Shown in pieces: positions 24,601-32,556 of a DNA stretch of 64,000 nt. The notes below the pieces were generated by a model. That model searched no databases. It saw only the letters and a program-made list of their open reading frames with translations, and was not told where the DNA came from. The DNA is taken from contig OZ038381.1 in the NCBI GenBank assembly GCA_964036045.1, positions 112,580,922-112,644,921 on the forward strand, written 5' to 3'. How positions within the stretch are numbered: position 1 is the stretch's first letter; every line of letters starts with the position of its first letter. The stretch is from Eutreptiella sp. 'Long Island Sound 2002' (lineage: Eukaryota > Euglenozoa > Euglenophyceae > Eutreptiales > Eutreptiaceae). Position numbers and translations under genes: made by a program.

Positions 24601-26381
24601 GCAATGAGCAATTGCCAACACATCTGATCTCCATATGCAGTGTAGGGTAGGGGTTTCCTACGATCTGGGTCGGGGTCATACAATTCAATTGCAATTTTTC
24701 GAACATTTTTTGTTTACTTTGAGGCCAATAAGGGCCCGTTTCACGGCTTTGTGCCGTGATGGGTCAAACCGAGCTGAGATAAAACCGAGCCAACAGCGCT
24801 TGTTCTAGGATTCCGAGAGACACTGTTGAGAAAATGTCTTTTTCCAGTTTGGGCGGGCGAATATGTCAAAACACACCGGAAATGGGCTGTGAACATTTTT
24901 GCGAAAAACCACCTTTCCAACTGATTTTTGACCCCTTTTGGGGCCACTGTGCACGCATTTTGGGAGTTTACAGCGACACAACCAGGCCAACGTTTGCCCT
25001 TGAGGGACAATATGGGCCATTACGAAAGAAAGAATTTTTGGCCCATTCTCCGTCCTGGTGATATCATGGAACTATACCCCAGTGTGTGCACAACATGGCA
25101 TTGATGGGTGACAAGCGGCCGTCGAATTGAGCCTCTGGGGACCCAAACTCCAATTTGAAAGCCGTTTTCAGGCCAATTTCAGAGAATGATGGCATACCCT
25201 TACTTCTGAGACACTACTTTCCTCGGTACCAAAAAGTTGCAAACCCGCTTCGTGGATGGAATTCCCCCTGCGAAAACGGTCATACAAAATTGGGCAACCA
25301 AGTTGTTTTTCAGGCAAGTGTCCCTGGACACCTACAACCTGGAGGGGACAGGAACCACACTGAGCCAATACCAAGTGTGGCATCACCTGAGGAGCAGGGA
25401 TTGCACAACGCTCCGTGTGGCTCGGTGAACCTCAAAAGCTCTGGAAGGTCAAACAAACAACTAGGCTGGCTGCATAACCTCTGCTGTATCGGGGTCCCCG
25501 GAGCAACAATGGCCCCCAGAGCAACAATGGCCGCATAGCCCCTGGAATATTAGGGACCCTAAAACAGGGATGGCTGAAAATGATGATGTGCTGCATAACC
25601 CCGTCCCAATTGACACTACTGGGATTAGCAGCCATGGACGTTTCTTTAGGTGCCTTTTGGCACCTCTAGTCAAATCAGCCCCAAGCGTGGCCCAGCGCAG
25701 TGACCTCTGGTCTCTACGTGTGGCCAGTCGCATGGAGGGTCCGTGGGGAGAGGGGGGGGGGGGGTTAAACAACAAACATCATCCATAATCACACATTAAT
25801 ACATTCTTCATTCGCAGAATAGAAGACGCAGTGATCTCAGTGAAATGCCGATTCTGAGCAGACCAAACAAGGTCGGCTGACCTCTACCCACCATCAGTCA
25901 ACAGCTATCCCATCCCATGCCTTGGGTCGGCTGCCTTGCTGCAGACCGTCATGATCAGGATGCATATCAAGAGAAAATCACACCGTCTCCTCCTCAGGTA
26001 CTGGAATATCGCATCGGTGAAGCAACTCGTACATGTCTTGCACCGGCCGCAACTGGAACTCAATCTCTGAGTGCTGTGTTTGTGTCCGCGTCAGAGCCTC
26101 CACCATCTTTGCAAACTCTTGAGAATCGCCCTTGACATCTGCTGTGATGCAACACTCGGCCTCCTTCAGCTCCTGGAAGAACTGGTTCATCATTTGTGAG
26201 GCCTGGCTGCAGAGGACCTTCGCGCATTGCTCCTTCCGGCCTCGTGCCGCAGAACACAGGTACGCCTTCAGGGGACTTGCGTTGAGAGACAGGCATCCGA
26301 CGGTGTGGCTCGGGGCTAGGGACTGGATTTCATCCTCTATGCGCCTGTACCCGTTCAGCTCGTTCTCAAAGCCTTCCAAAT
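5445..26381 (-). CDS. DNAH5-like: Axonemal dynein heavy chain, outer-arm gamma type (partial gene, 8 exons)
   Basis: Eight minus-strand exons join in frame to about 731 residues with no stop: 26381-25984, 23715-23409, 22856-22513, 12150-11938, 11077-10877, 8187-7933, 7504-7319 and 5735-5445. Every junction is GT-AG. Phases agree, including the one split codon (CAC|G + GG TAC, giving HGYPD). The order matches the dynein tail end and linker: VPEEET, then [109 protein letters not shown] and [14 protein letters not shown]. The wording around [21 protein letters not shown] and SVETLITIQ is closest to the gamma outer-arm class (animal DNAH5/DNAH8, Chlamydomonas ODA2); that class call is from family knowledge. 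The protein would drive ciliary beating in the outer dynein arm. The N-terminal tail and the whole AAA+ motor lie outside the visible exons. All seven complete introns hold repeats. Confidence 0.9.
6480..6712 (+). repeat. CAA/CAG trinucleotide array in dynein intron G-H
   Basis: Roughly 230 bases of CAA, CAG, AAC and close variants, with two short interruptions. In one plus-strand frame it reads as glutamine tracts broken by KYQPQKRRR and one TAA near the middle. The frame stays open to a TAA at 6844-6846. It lies wholly inside the intron between exons G and H, antisense to the gene, so a microsatellite is the simpler reading than a polyQ exon. Confidence 0.85.
7319..7504 (-). CDS. Dynein heavy chain exon G
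   Basis: 62 codons, phase 0, after gctcag. It reads [18 protein letters not shown], then [13 protein letters not shown] and [13 protein letters not shown] before gtccgc. The segment around EGE-like (here PEAE) and GNVE-x-WL is conserved in all dynein heavy chains. Confidence 0.94.
7585..7882. mobile_element. hAT-type MITE with perfect TIRs and 8-bp target duplication
   Basis: A 298-bp non-coding element. Its ends are perfect 15-bp inverted repeats, CAGAGTTTTGCTTAA at 7585-7599 and its complement ending at 7882. The direct repeat CACCGGGG flanks it at 7577-7584 and 7883-7890. Ends starting CAGAG together with an 8-bp target duplication are typical of hAT DNA transposons (family knowledge). 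The inside carries two G-rich tracts and no open frame, so it would need a transposase from elsewhere. It sits in the short dynein intron F-G. Confidence 0.9.
7933..8187 (-). CDS. Dynein heavy chain exon F
   Basis: 85 codons, phase 0, after ctcccacag. It reads [18 protein letters not shown], then [18 protein letters not shown] and [13 protein letters not shown] before gtgcag. YLE-x-KR followed by PRFYF and LLEILSQ is the strongest dynein linker signature in the window. Confidence 0.96.
8389..9029. repeat. Diverged tandem duplication, about 375-bp period
   Basis: Two copies in direct orientation. CACTAGGAGGGC occurs near 8389 and 8762, AAATGATCACCCAAGCC near 8454 and 8828, and CCATTGGTTAGGGGG near 8618 and 8996. 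The copies differ at many sites, so the duplication is old. No coding content. Confidence 0.75.
9095..9260 (+). repeat. Fragment resembling the R repeat
   Basis: The order 'aaattcattaggggatatatt', then 'caaaataacgattgtg', then 'aaggggttaaac' parallels the R repeat near 30945-31000. A matching fragment (gcacctgtgcttgatctggcaacctctg, gaggtgatt) lies at 12880-12925. Both are diverged, so the call rests on the order of short matches. Confidence 0.5.
10877..11077 (-). CDS. Dynein heavy chain exon E
   Basis: 67 codons, phase 0, after a cgcacag acceptor. It reads [16 protein letters not shown], then [15 protein letters not shown] and [10 protein letters not shown] before gtgcat. The W-x3-Q-x2-W-x-YLE-x-VF pattern is diagnostic of the dynein linker. 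Confidence 0.95.
11938..12150 (-). CDS. Dynein heavy chain exon D
   Basis: 71 codons, phase 0 at both ends. It reads [18 protein letters not shown], then [23 protein letters not shown] and ETAQIKE before gtttct. The KEADIENK element followed by W and the short beta segment is the linker core of dynein heavy chains. Confidence 0.93.
12578..12652 (+). repeat. tRNA-like sequence (SINE-head candidate), plus-strand copy
   Basis: A T-arm-like CCGGTTCGAACCCCGG lies at 12624-12639. It is preceded by a D-arm-like AGTGGCGGAACAATAATG and a mismatched anticodon region. The acceptor arms do not pair, so this is not a working tRNA. It aligns along its length with the opposite-strand copy at 12681-12740. 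Confidence 0.5.
12681..12740 (-). repeat. tRNA-like sequence (SINE-head candidate), minus-strand copy
   Basis: On the minus strand it reads GGTCGAATGGTAACACAACT (D-arm with the typical TGGTAA) and later GCGGTTCGAATCC (T-arm). This resembles the A and B boxes of a RNA polymerase III promoter. The acceptor stem is absent or degraded. A tRNA-derived SINE head is likelier than a functional tRNA. Confidence 0.55.
13040..15105. other. Unassigned intronic DNA
   Basis: No gene or complete element is recognised. A 40-bp direct duplication (GGTCACAACGGGCACAAAAC and following) lies at 13873-13951. A run of AAGCAA/GGCA-type simple sequence lies at 13450-13500. Confidence 0.45.
15110..15430. repeat. AT-rich block with TTAATATT motifs
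   Basis: An AT-rich stretch in otherwise GC-rich surroundings, with repeated TTAATATT, ATATTAA and AAATTAAT words. Three shorter blocks of the same kind lie at 17560-17710, 18385-18560 and 19395-19510. They border the inverted arms and the minisatellite, so they look like parts of one composite element. Confidence 0.55.
15435..15745 (+). repeat. Left arm of a large inverted repeat
   Basis: The complement of 18960-19270 matches it in order: the C-rich block with CACACACC, GGGTATGCCCCTTTCTTT, TGCAGG, CAATCAAAAAAGC, then AGGTATGTGTGTCT and a GT microsatellite. The arms are about 3.2 kb apart. Confidence 0.7.
16457..17135 (+). mobile_element. Internally deleted LINE A derivative (5' and 3' ends only)
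   Basis: 16463-16870 aligns along its length with the 5' region of LINE A (37060-37445): CCCAGGGCAGGGAAGC, then GTGGGAG..CAGCACCACC, then GCCGGGGCCTGGAGCACCAG. 16930-17135 aligns with the LINE A 3' end (45410-45606): ACACACAGGCACGGC, GGCATCTCCC, CCGGTAGGCCTTG-like, ending GAGGCCTTGACCCAACCCAA. The roughly 8 kb of coding sequence between is absent. It sits in the giant dynein intron. Confidence 0.8.
17143..18370 (+). repeat. 15-bp minisatellite (GTGTGGGGCTGTGGT)n, in two blocks
   Basis: Near-perfect to diverged copies of the 15-mer fill 17143-17530 and 17720-18365. An AT-rich TTAATATT block separates them. The strand asymmetry is strong, with G and T on the plus strand. The 15-nt period keeps frames open and creates artificial proteins of the type VCGAV or PHTTA; these are not genes. 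Confidence 0.92.
18960..19270 (-). repeat. Right arm of a large inverted repeat
   Basis: Inverted partner of 15435-15745. It holds the AC tract, AGACACACATACCT, GCTTTTTTGATTGG and AAAGGGGCATACCCTCCC in the complementary order. Between the arms lie the LINE derivative and the minisatellite. Confidence 0.7.
19520..22512. other. Repeat-rich intronic DNA
   Basis: No exon is recognised. Contents include long C and G runs at 19945-20150, the 48-bp tandem repeat, two copies of GCAACAAACGACATTTGTATAG at about 20703 and 20762, an imperfect G/C-rich hairpin at 21020-21145, and a CCCATA-type repeat at 21605-21660. Confidence 0.55.
20165..20375 (+). repeat. 48-bp tandem repeat, about 4.5 copies
   Basis: The unit is GCGTGGATTGTGAGTCCCTA followed by ACCCCAACTCGAGGGGCCAC and CAAAAAA. 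It repeats near 20174, 20222, 20270, 20318 and 20366. A single related copy lies at 2174-2215 (AAGCGTGGCTTGCAAGTCCC), so the unit is dispersed in the genome. Confidence 0.88.
22513..22856 (-). CDS. Dynein heavy chain exon C
   Basis: Starts after tgttgccag, completing the split Gly codon, and reads [18 protein letters not shown]. It then runs through [20 protein letters not shown] and [19 protein letters not shown] to a gtattg donor. The RHW signature and the preceding [10 protein letters not shown] are hallmarks of the DHC_N2 (linker) region. Confidence 0.93.
23409..23715 (-). CDS. Dynein heavy chain exon B
   Basis: Begins [13 protein letters not shown] directly after a ttttcctgtcag acceptor and ends LFGLPEH plus one base of the next codon, before gtttgc. 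The motif [14 protein letters not shown] and the ending GERLFGLP are typical of the conserved dynein tail-linker boundary. Length 307 nt leaves phase 1, completed exactly by exon C. Confidence 0.92.
23716..25983 (-). other. Dynein intron A-B (2.27 kb)
   Basis: Bounded by gtgtga at 25983 and a pyrimidine-rich acceptor ending CAG at 23716 (ttttcctgtcag). It contains only short random frames and one long G run near 24168-24178. Nothing else is recognised. Confidence 0.75.
25984..26381 (-). CDS. Dynein heavy chain exon A (tail helical bundle)
   Basis: Frame reads [18 protein letters not shown], then [14 protein letters not shown], ending [12 protein letters not shown] before a gtgtga donor. This is the conserved tail helix bundle just upstream of the linker. 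The 5' boundary is uncertain: an AG at 26383-26382 is used here, but the frame stays open to 26442. Exons further upstream, which would code the rest of the tail, were not found. Confidence 0.85.
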
Positions 26382-29300
26382 CTATTTGCAGGGCATGAAT
26401 GTGGCTAACATAGACATAAAGGCAGGGCAGGGCAGTGCACAAGTTTGGCGTCAGCCCCTTTGGGGTTTCAGAGCTGATTCGAGTGCAGAGCGCTGGACCA
26501 CCCCTACAACGTTCAAACCCTCACAAATACGCGGGACTGTCCTCAACAACCGTCCCACCCCTTGTGGTTGAGGTGACCAACCTCTGTCCCTGGGGGGGGG
26601 GGGGGGGGCAACTACAACGGGTCCTGATGCGACCCACCCCCCAGCTATCTGTCAAAACTTGGGGGGGGGGGGCGGGGGCGGGGCAGTTGGGGGGGGGGGG
26701 GGGCTGGCTGTAGGGTGTGGGGGGGGGGGTCCCAAAGTGGGGGGGCCTGCGCGCGACCCACTACTACCACATGCAGACCCCCGGGGGGGGGGGGGGATGT
26801 GTGTCTGCGGGTTTGGGGGTATGGAGGTATGTATGTGATAACAGCTTGCTACTCTGGCGCTCAAAGCATGGATGGTTTGATGAAAGGGAAGCATGCACAA
26901 AAAAAATTGGGCGCTGTTGGCGCCATGCCCCCCAACCAGGGCTTCTTTTGAGCGGGGGGGGGGGGTGGGAGGGGGGGGGGGGTTTTGAGGGGGGAGGGAG
27001 GGGGGGGGGTTTGGCCAGCGCACCCCCACCCCCTTGTCTTTGCACACCAAAACAGTTCCCATGTCATGCAGGGTGGTCCTGCAGTACCTCTTTTCCTTGA
27101 CATTTGTGGCCACCCTCCGAGCATGGCGCCACATGTGGTCAACGTCCCCGAATGTACTGTCACTTTTTTTGCCCAACCAACTCTGCAAATGCCAACTCTG
27201 TCAACATGTCACGCAAGATGTTACACCACACAACAAACTCAAAGCTGCTGAAATGCTTCAGGGCTGCCTTCGTTGTAGGAACATCTTTCAAAAGATTGAA
27301 AATGGCACGAAAATGGCCTCTGCCTTGCTCTCCTGGACTCCCTGGTGCCAAGGTGTCCTCTCGGCCCCCCACACCCGGCCAAAGAACCCCTTGGCCTCCC
27401 TTGGCACCAGACCTGCAGACAGCGTCGTTGAAATGACAGGAAAGAAAAGATAAAAAAAAAGAGAAACAAAAGTTTTGGAAGTGACGCAGTCTCAGGCCCC
27501 CAACGCTCTGTTTAACGGAGGGTGGGAAGAGTCGAGAGCAAGGAGAGGGGGGTAGACAGCAGATTGGTCCCCCGAGATGAAGGGGGGACCCCAGTAAGTA
27601 TGCACTGTCACGAACCACAAAACTGAACTTTTGCAGAATTGGAATGGGGGGGGGGTTTGCACCCCCTCCCCTTGGTATTTAATTATTCTAAAGAAGCCCT
27701 GCCCCCAACCCACTATCTCTCAAAACCCGGGTGGGGGGGGGGCTGGAGGGGGGGGGGGGGTCGCATACAAGGACCGGGCCCCGCCGCCCCCCTAGGCCTC
27801 TGTCTTTCAGTTCAGGGGTTTGCATTGGGTCATCAAGTACAGAGGTGTGATCAAGATGGCCTGTTCGTAGAGAAGTAACATTCTCATGAAAAAAAAGCCT
27901 TTTGCAAGGTCACAGTGCAAAAATTCTCCTGATGCCTAGGTGCAAATACAATCAAAATACGAAATACAACAAATAATGCGCAGCACATGAGTTGGATTTG
28001 AAGTGTAGCATGCAAAGGCAACAAAAGAGTCTCAACTGCCTTCCAAATGCACGTCACATCCAACGGGCCTGGCAACCGAGCAATTGCCTCAGGGATGGAT
28101 TTGGAAAACAAAAGTTGAAATTCTGCACCACTTTGATCTGCCCATAGTGAAAACCCCTACATATGTGGTGGGGGGGGGGATAAAGGCTAAGTATGACGGT
28201 TGATACTTTGGGGGCGGGGGGCAATGAAATTGGGGCGCCTAGTGCAACCAATACGTGTCGATCCAGATTCAGGTCTCATTGAACTTTTTTCTTCTACGTG
28301 CACCCCCTAACTTCTGGCGGGGGGGGTCACAGGTACTATGTCCAAGTGCCCCCAACCAGTCTGCCTGTATGGTAGCACTCATGAGGCCAAGCATGTATTG
28401 ACTGGAAACGTGTGATTTTGGAGCCATGTCTTGCAAATTCTGAGCGGCCTGGGGCCAGACTGGGGCTATCATTCGGTGATAAGGGGAGCACACACAACCC
28501 ATGGGGAGCCATGGCGCACCAATGAGGCCCACCCATCAGTGTGTAAGGGCCTATTAAAGGACTGTTTTCAGGCTAAATCCACCCATATGAAGAGATTCAT
28601 GGAAAACACTAGACCGCCTTGTGGTACAATGTGAAGAGCGATTGTTTGCAATGTGGGGTCGCCAAAGGCAATAATAATTAGCAGTACTAATGGTGCGATG
28701 GGGACATGCAATAGGTTGCCAAGGTCACATGTGCTGCACTGAGAAGAACAAAGTCACGCTAGATCATGTGCCACTATCTCTCTGCAAGTCACTAGTTCTC
28801 TTTGTACACGTACAATTGCAAACACCAGAGGCGCAGCAGATCATTCAAGAATGGAACAACTCACATAGAACAGTGGACAGCAAGAATACCAAAAGAGTTG
28901 TATGATCAAAATGCTGAAAACCACGGAAGCCGGTGTGTACAAAATCACTCAATCAACCACCAGCAAGGAGATCTATAAGCCAGTCCACAAGGGCTTGCTA
29001 GCAAGTCAACGACATGCATGATCGGAATGGCCAAAAGAAGGACCAATCATGGAGTAGCTCATGTTGCTACCCCTCTTTTGCAAGGGCAATACCATTGATC
29101 ATCAACACCTACTACAATTCCTTTTGATTGGGACACCAAAAAGACTATGTGGCATCAGAAACTTGTGCATATTGTTGTGCTAACATCACTTGTCCTACAT
29201 GCCAAAAGAGATGTATGCAATCAACTAGAATGGGTGCATGGTGCATGCAATTGGCACACTACAGTCACTTACATTGCATGTCAAAAAAACCACATGCCAT

Positions 29301-30080
29301 CAGAAAATAGTGTGCTTGGTAGATGCAACCAGAACACTTGGGATGTGTCCCATGTGACAAAAATAACAAGTTTTGCAATGGATACATGCCATTGGTCCAC
29401 AAAGGTAACTTGTCCTGCATGCCATGTAAGACGTGGGCAACCAAGGGGGGCGGCCTGTTCGAATACAGACACCCAACCATGCGGAAGAACTTTTAAGGGT
29501 CCGGAGTGTGAGGGGGGGGGGGACTGTTGGTGGTGGTGGTGGTGGTGGCGGCGATGGCGCGGGGGAGGGGGAGTGCTGCAGCGCTCGGTTTCCGCTTCGG
29601 GCGTGAAGGGGTGGGCAGGGTCAAGCACCTCTGAACAGTTGGGCATCCAGCCCAGATGGCCTGACTCACGCACCGCCCCTAACCAAAAGGCGCCCCTAAC
29701 CAAAAGGCATTATTGACATTGTGAAGTGCAGTGCCACATTGACAAGCATACTCAGTGTGCACCACCTGCTTCAGTTTCTTGGGGGGCATGAGCAAGAGTG
29801 CACTGGGTATTTTAAACATGAGCAAGCGGAATGCAAATAAAAAAGAACAAGTGGGGACGAACAGGCGAGGACATGTGTTAGTTGACACCAGTGGAGAGGG
29901 AAATGTTTAAACTAGGCAAACTCGAAACTCCTCTTGAAATCCCCAATGTATTCTGAGCATTTTCAGTGTACACACACAGGGCGGAAAAGAAATTCTATTG
30001 CTTTCGGCAAGGCACCTCGAAGAGGGGAGAGGGACAACCATTCTTGAGCTAGTTGTGCGCTGGACCCCTTGGGAGCCACC
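26382..30080. other. Unassigned DNA upstream of the first visible dynein exon
   Basis: No further dynein tail exon was found. There are dense G runs at 26593-26606, 26660-26730, 26780-26795 and 26955-27010, a GGT tract at 29527-29548, and ordinary-looking DNA otherwise. Confidence 0.45.
26990..27445 (-). pseudogene. Unrecognised coding-like segment with one frameshift
   Basis: Two minus-strand frames read through each other near 27170-27180. The first contains FRAIFNLLKDVPTTKAALKH and FVVWCNILRDMLTELAFAEL. The second continues STFGDVDHMWRHARRVATNV and TLHDMGTVLVCKDKG. The composition is protein-like but I recognise no family. It does not fit the dynein tail. It may be a transposase remnant or chance. 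Confidence 0.25.
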
Positions 30081-31117
30081 CCACCCCAACAACACCCAAA
30101 TGGCGTGAAAAACACATAAAGGTGGGCGAAAACATGCTTTACATAGGATATTTGATCATTTTGGATGGTCAAAGTATCGAAAAAATCAGTTTCGGAAAAT
30201 TCTATTGCCTTGGGCAAGTCCACCTCGCAGAGAATCTACTCCAAGCAACACACACACAAAATAGGGAAAAAACGACATAAATACGGCCTAAAACATGCTT
30301 TACATACCTTGGATGATCATCTTAGGTGATCAGAATGTCAAAAAAACAAGTTTCCAAAACTTCGATTTTTGAGCTGCCCAGGGTGAAAAACCGCACAAGC
30401 AGGTTGTGTACCAATCCCTTGGGAGACCCCCCCCTCCCCGTGCGGCCAATACCCAAATAGGGTGAAAAACACATAAATAAGGCCTAAAGAACAAGTTTCG
30501 AAAACTTCGATTTTTGAGCTGCCCAGGGTGAAAAACTGCATAAGCAGGTTGTGTACCGGCCCATTCACCAGGCCATTATTGGTCGAAACACCCATTTCGC
30601 GTCGTTGGCACGGGCATTCACCGGCCCTCGGCAAGGCTACAGACTGCAAAACATGTCCTTTCCTATCCTAGTAGGCATATATTGTAACAAAATCCCCACT
30701 GACACCCTTCAGAGTGGGTAGCACGGGGTCACCGAGGTCGCCAAAACCGCCCCATACAAACCCCATGGAGTCGGGACCCGGAAACAATTTTTCGGCTCAA
30801 AATCGAAAAGAACCAAAAGATTCATGATTTTCGATCCAAAAAAAGGGGGGGTCATTTTTTCGACATTTTTGACCCCCCCCCACCTCCCTCAACACCTCAA
30901 AAAAGTGGGTTTCAAGTGGGGGGGGGGGGTCTGGGGGGGTCCGGACCAAAAACTCATTGGGGGATGTGTTTATTGGGCAAAATAATGATCTTACAAGGGG
31001 TTATAATAACAATTCAACCCCTTGGGGTGGGGTACGCGAATAAGCCCAAAAAGGCCAAAATGGAGGGGTATGTGGGGTTTTTTCCTATGTACGCCTGCAT
31101 GGCTTTGATCTAACAAC

Positions 31118-31163
31118 CTCTGCGAGGTGATTCTATTGCCTTCGGCAAGTCCACCTCGCAGAG
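31118..31163 (+). repeat. Hairpin with TTCG loop in R repeat
   Basis: A perfect 12-bp outer stem CTCTGCGAGGTG/CACCTCGCAGAG encloses an inner stem TTGCC/GGCAA closed by TTCG-type loop sequence (TTGCCTTCGGCAA). The same structure occurs at 32165-32210. Related partial forms lie near 30205, 47665, 50915, 52325 and 52688. Confidence 0.85.
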
Positions 31164-32164
31164 AATCTGCCCCAAGCAACGCACACACACAATAGGGTGA
31201 AAAACGACATAAATACGGGCTAAAACATGCTTGACGTACCTTGGACGGTCATTTTTGGTGATCACGATATCCAAAAAAAAAGTTCCGAAAACTTCGATTT
31301 TTGAGCTGTATAGACTGCAAAGCTGCAAAAGCAGGTTGTGTACCAATCCCTTGGGAGCCCCCCCCCCTCCCCCCGGTGAGGCCCATACCCAAATAGGGTG
31401 AAAAACAGGTAAATACGACCTAAGACATGCTTTACATACCTTGGCTGATTATTTTAGGTGATCACAATATCAAAAAAAACAAGTTTCAAAAACTTCCATT
31501 TTTGAGCTCTACAGGGTGAAAAACTGCATAAGCAGGTTGTGTACCGGCCCATTCACCAGGCCAGTATTGGTGGAAACAGTTGTTTCGCGTCTTTGGCACG
31601 GGCATTCACCGGCCCTCGGCAAGGCTAGAGGCTGTACAAATTGTCCCTTCCTATCCTAGTAGGCATATACTGTCACAAGATCCCCACTCACATCCTTCAG
31701 AGTGGGTAGCACGGGGTCACCGAGGTCGCCAAAACCGCCAACATAGCAAAAATGGCTTGAAAGTGCATGAACTGCATCAGCGCTCGTCCCACTCCGCCCC
31801 ATACAAACCCCATGGAGTGGGGACCCAGAAAGACTTTGTCAGCTCAAAATCGAAAAAAACCAAAAGACTCATGATTTTCTATTCAAAAGAAGGGGGGGTC
31901 ATTTTTGACCCCCCCCCCCAACCACCCCCACCCCTCCCTCAAAACCTCAAAAAAGAGGGTTTCAAGTGGGCGGGGGTCTGGGGGGAGCCTGACTAAAAAC
32001 TCATCCGGGGATGCGTTTGTTGGACAAAATAATGATGTTACAAGGGGTTAAACTAACAATTCAACCCCTTGGGGTAGGGTACGCGAATAGGCCCAAAAAG
32101 GCCAAAATGGAGGGGTATGTGGCGTTTCCCCCTCTATACGCCTGCCTACCTTTGATCTAACAAC

Positions 32165-32210
32165 CTCTGCGAGGTGATTCTATTGCCTTCGGCAAGTCCA
32201 CCTCGCAGAG
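32165..32210 (+). repeat. Second copy of the TTCG hairpin in R repeat
   Basis: Both arms and the loop match 31118-31163. It lies 1047 bp downstream, which gives the R unit period. Confidence 0.85.
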
Positions 32211-32556
32211 AATCTGCCCCAAGCAACGCACACACACAATAGGGTAAAAAACACATAAATACAGGCCAAAACATGCTTGACGTACCTCGGATCGTCATTG
32301 TAGGTGATCACAATATCAAAAAAAATAAGTTCCGAAAACTTCGATCTTTGCGCTGTATAGAGTGAAAAACTGCAGAAGCAGGTTGTGGGCCGGCCCATTC
32401 ACTAGGCCAGTATTGGTGGAAACAGCCATTTCGCGTCTTTAGCACTGGCATGGACCGGCCCTCGGCAAGGCTACAGACTGCAAAAAACGTCCTTCCGTAT
32501 CATAGTAGGCATATACTGTCACAACATCCCCACGCATTGAGGGTTGTGATAAAAAC

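Larger units (their letters stand above)
30080..32545. repeat. R satellite-like array, first cluster
   Basis: Repeated modules include monomers of about 190 bp with GTGAAAAACACATAAATACG, ATGCTTTACATACCTTGGAT, TGATCACAATATC, CTTCGATTTTTGAGCTG and GCAGGTTGTGTACC. Other modules are a block with TTTCGCGTCTTTGGCACGGG and AGAGTGGGTA-CACGGGGTCACCGAGG, a block with CAAAAGATTCATGATTTTCG, and a block with GATGCGTTTATTGG and CAATTCAACCCCTTGGGGT. Equivalent landmarks recur 1047 bp apart (31118 and 32165). It has no coding capacity. Confidence 0.85.

Noticed and set aside
26990-27618. A further dynein tail exon
   Set aside because: The frame has a frameshift and does not match the helix pattern expected upstream of exon A. 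Left as an unrecognised fragment.
30080-32545. A CRISPR array
   Set aside because: Monomers are about 190 bp, diverged and without short unique spacers, and the genome is eukaryotic.
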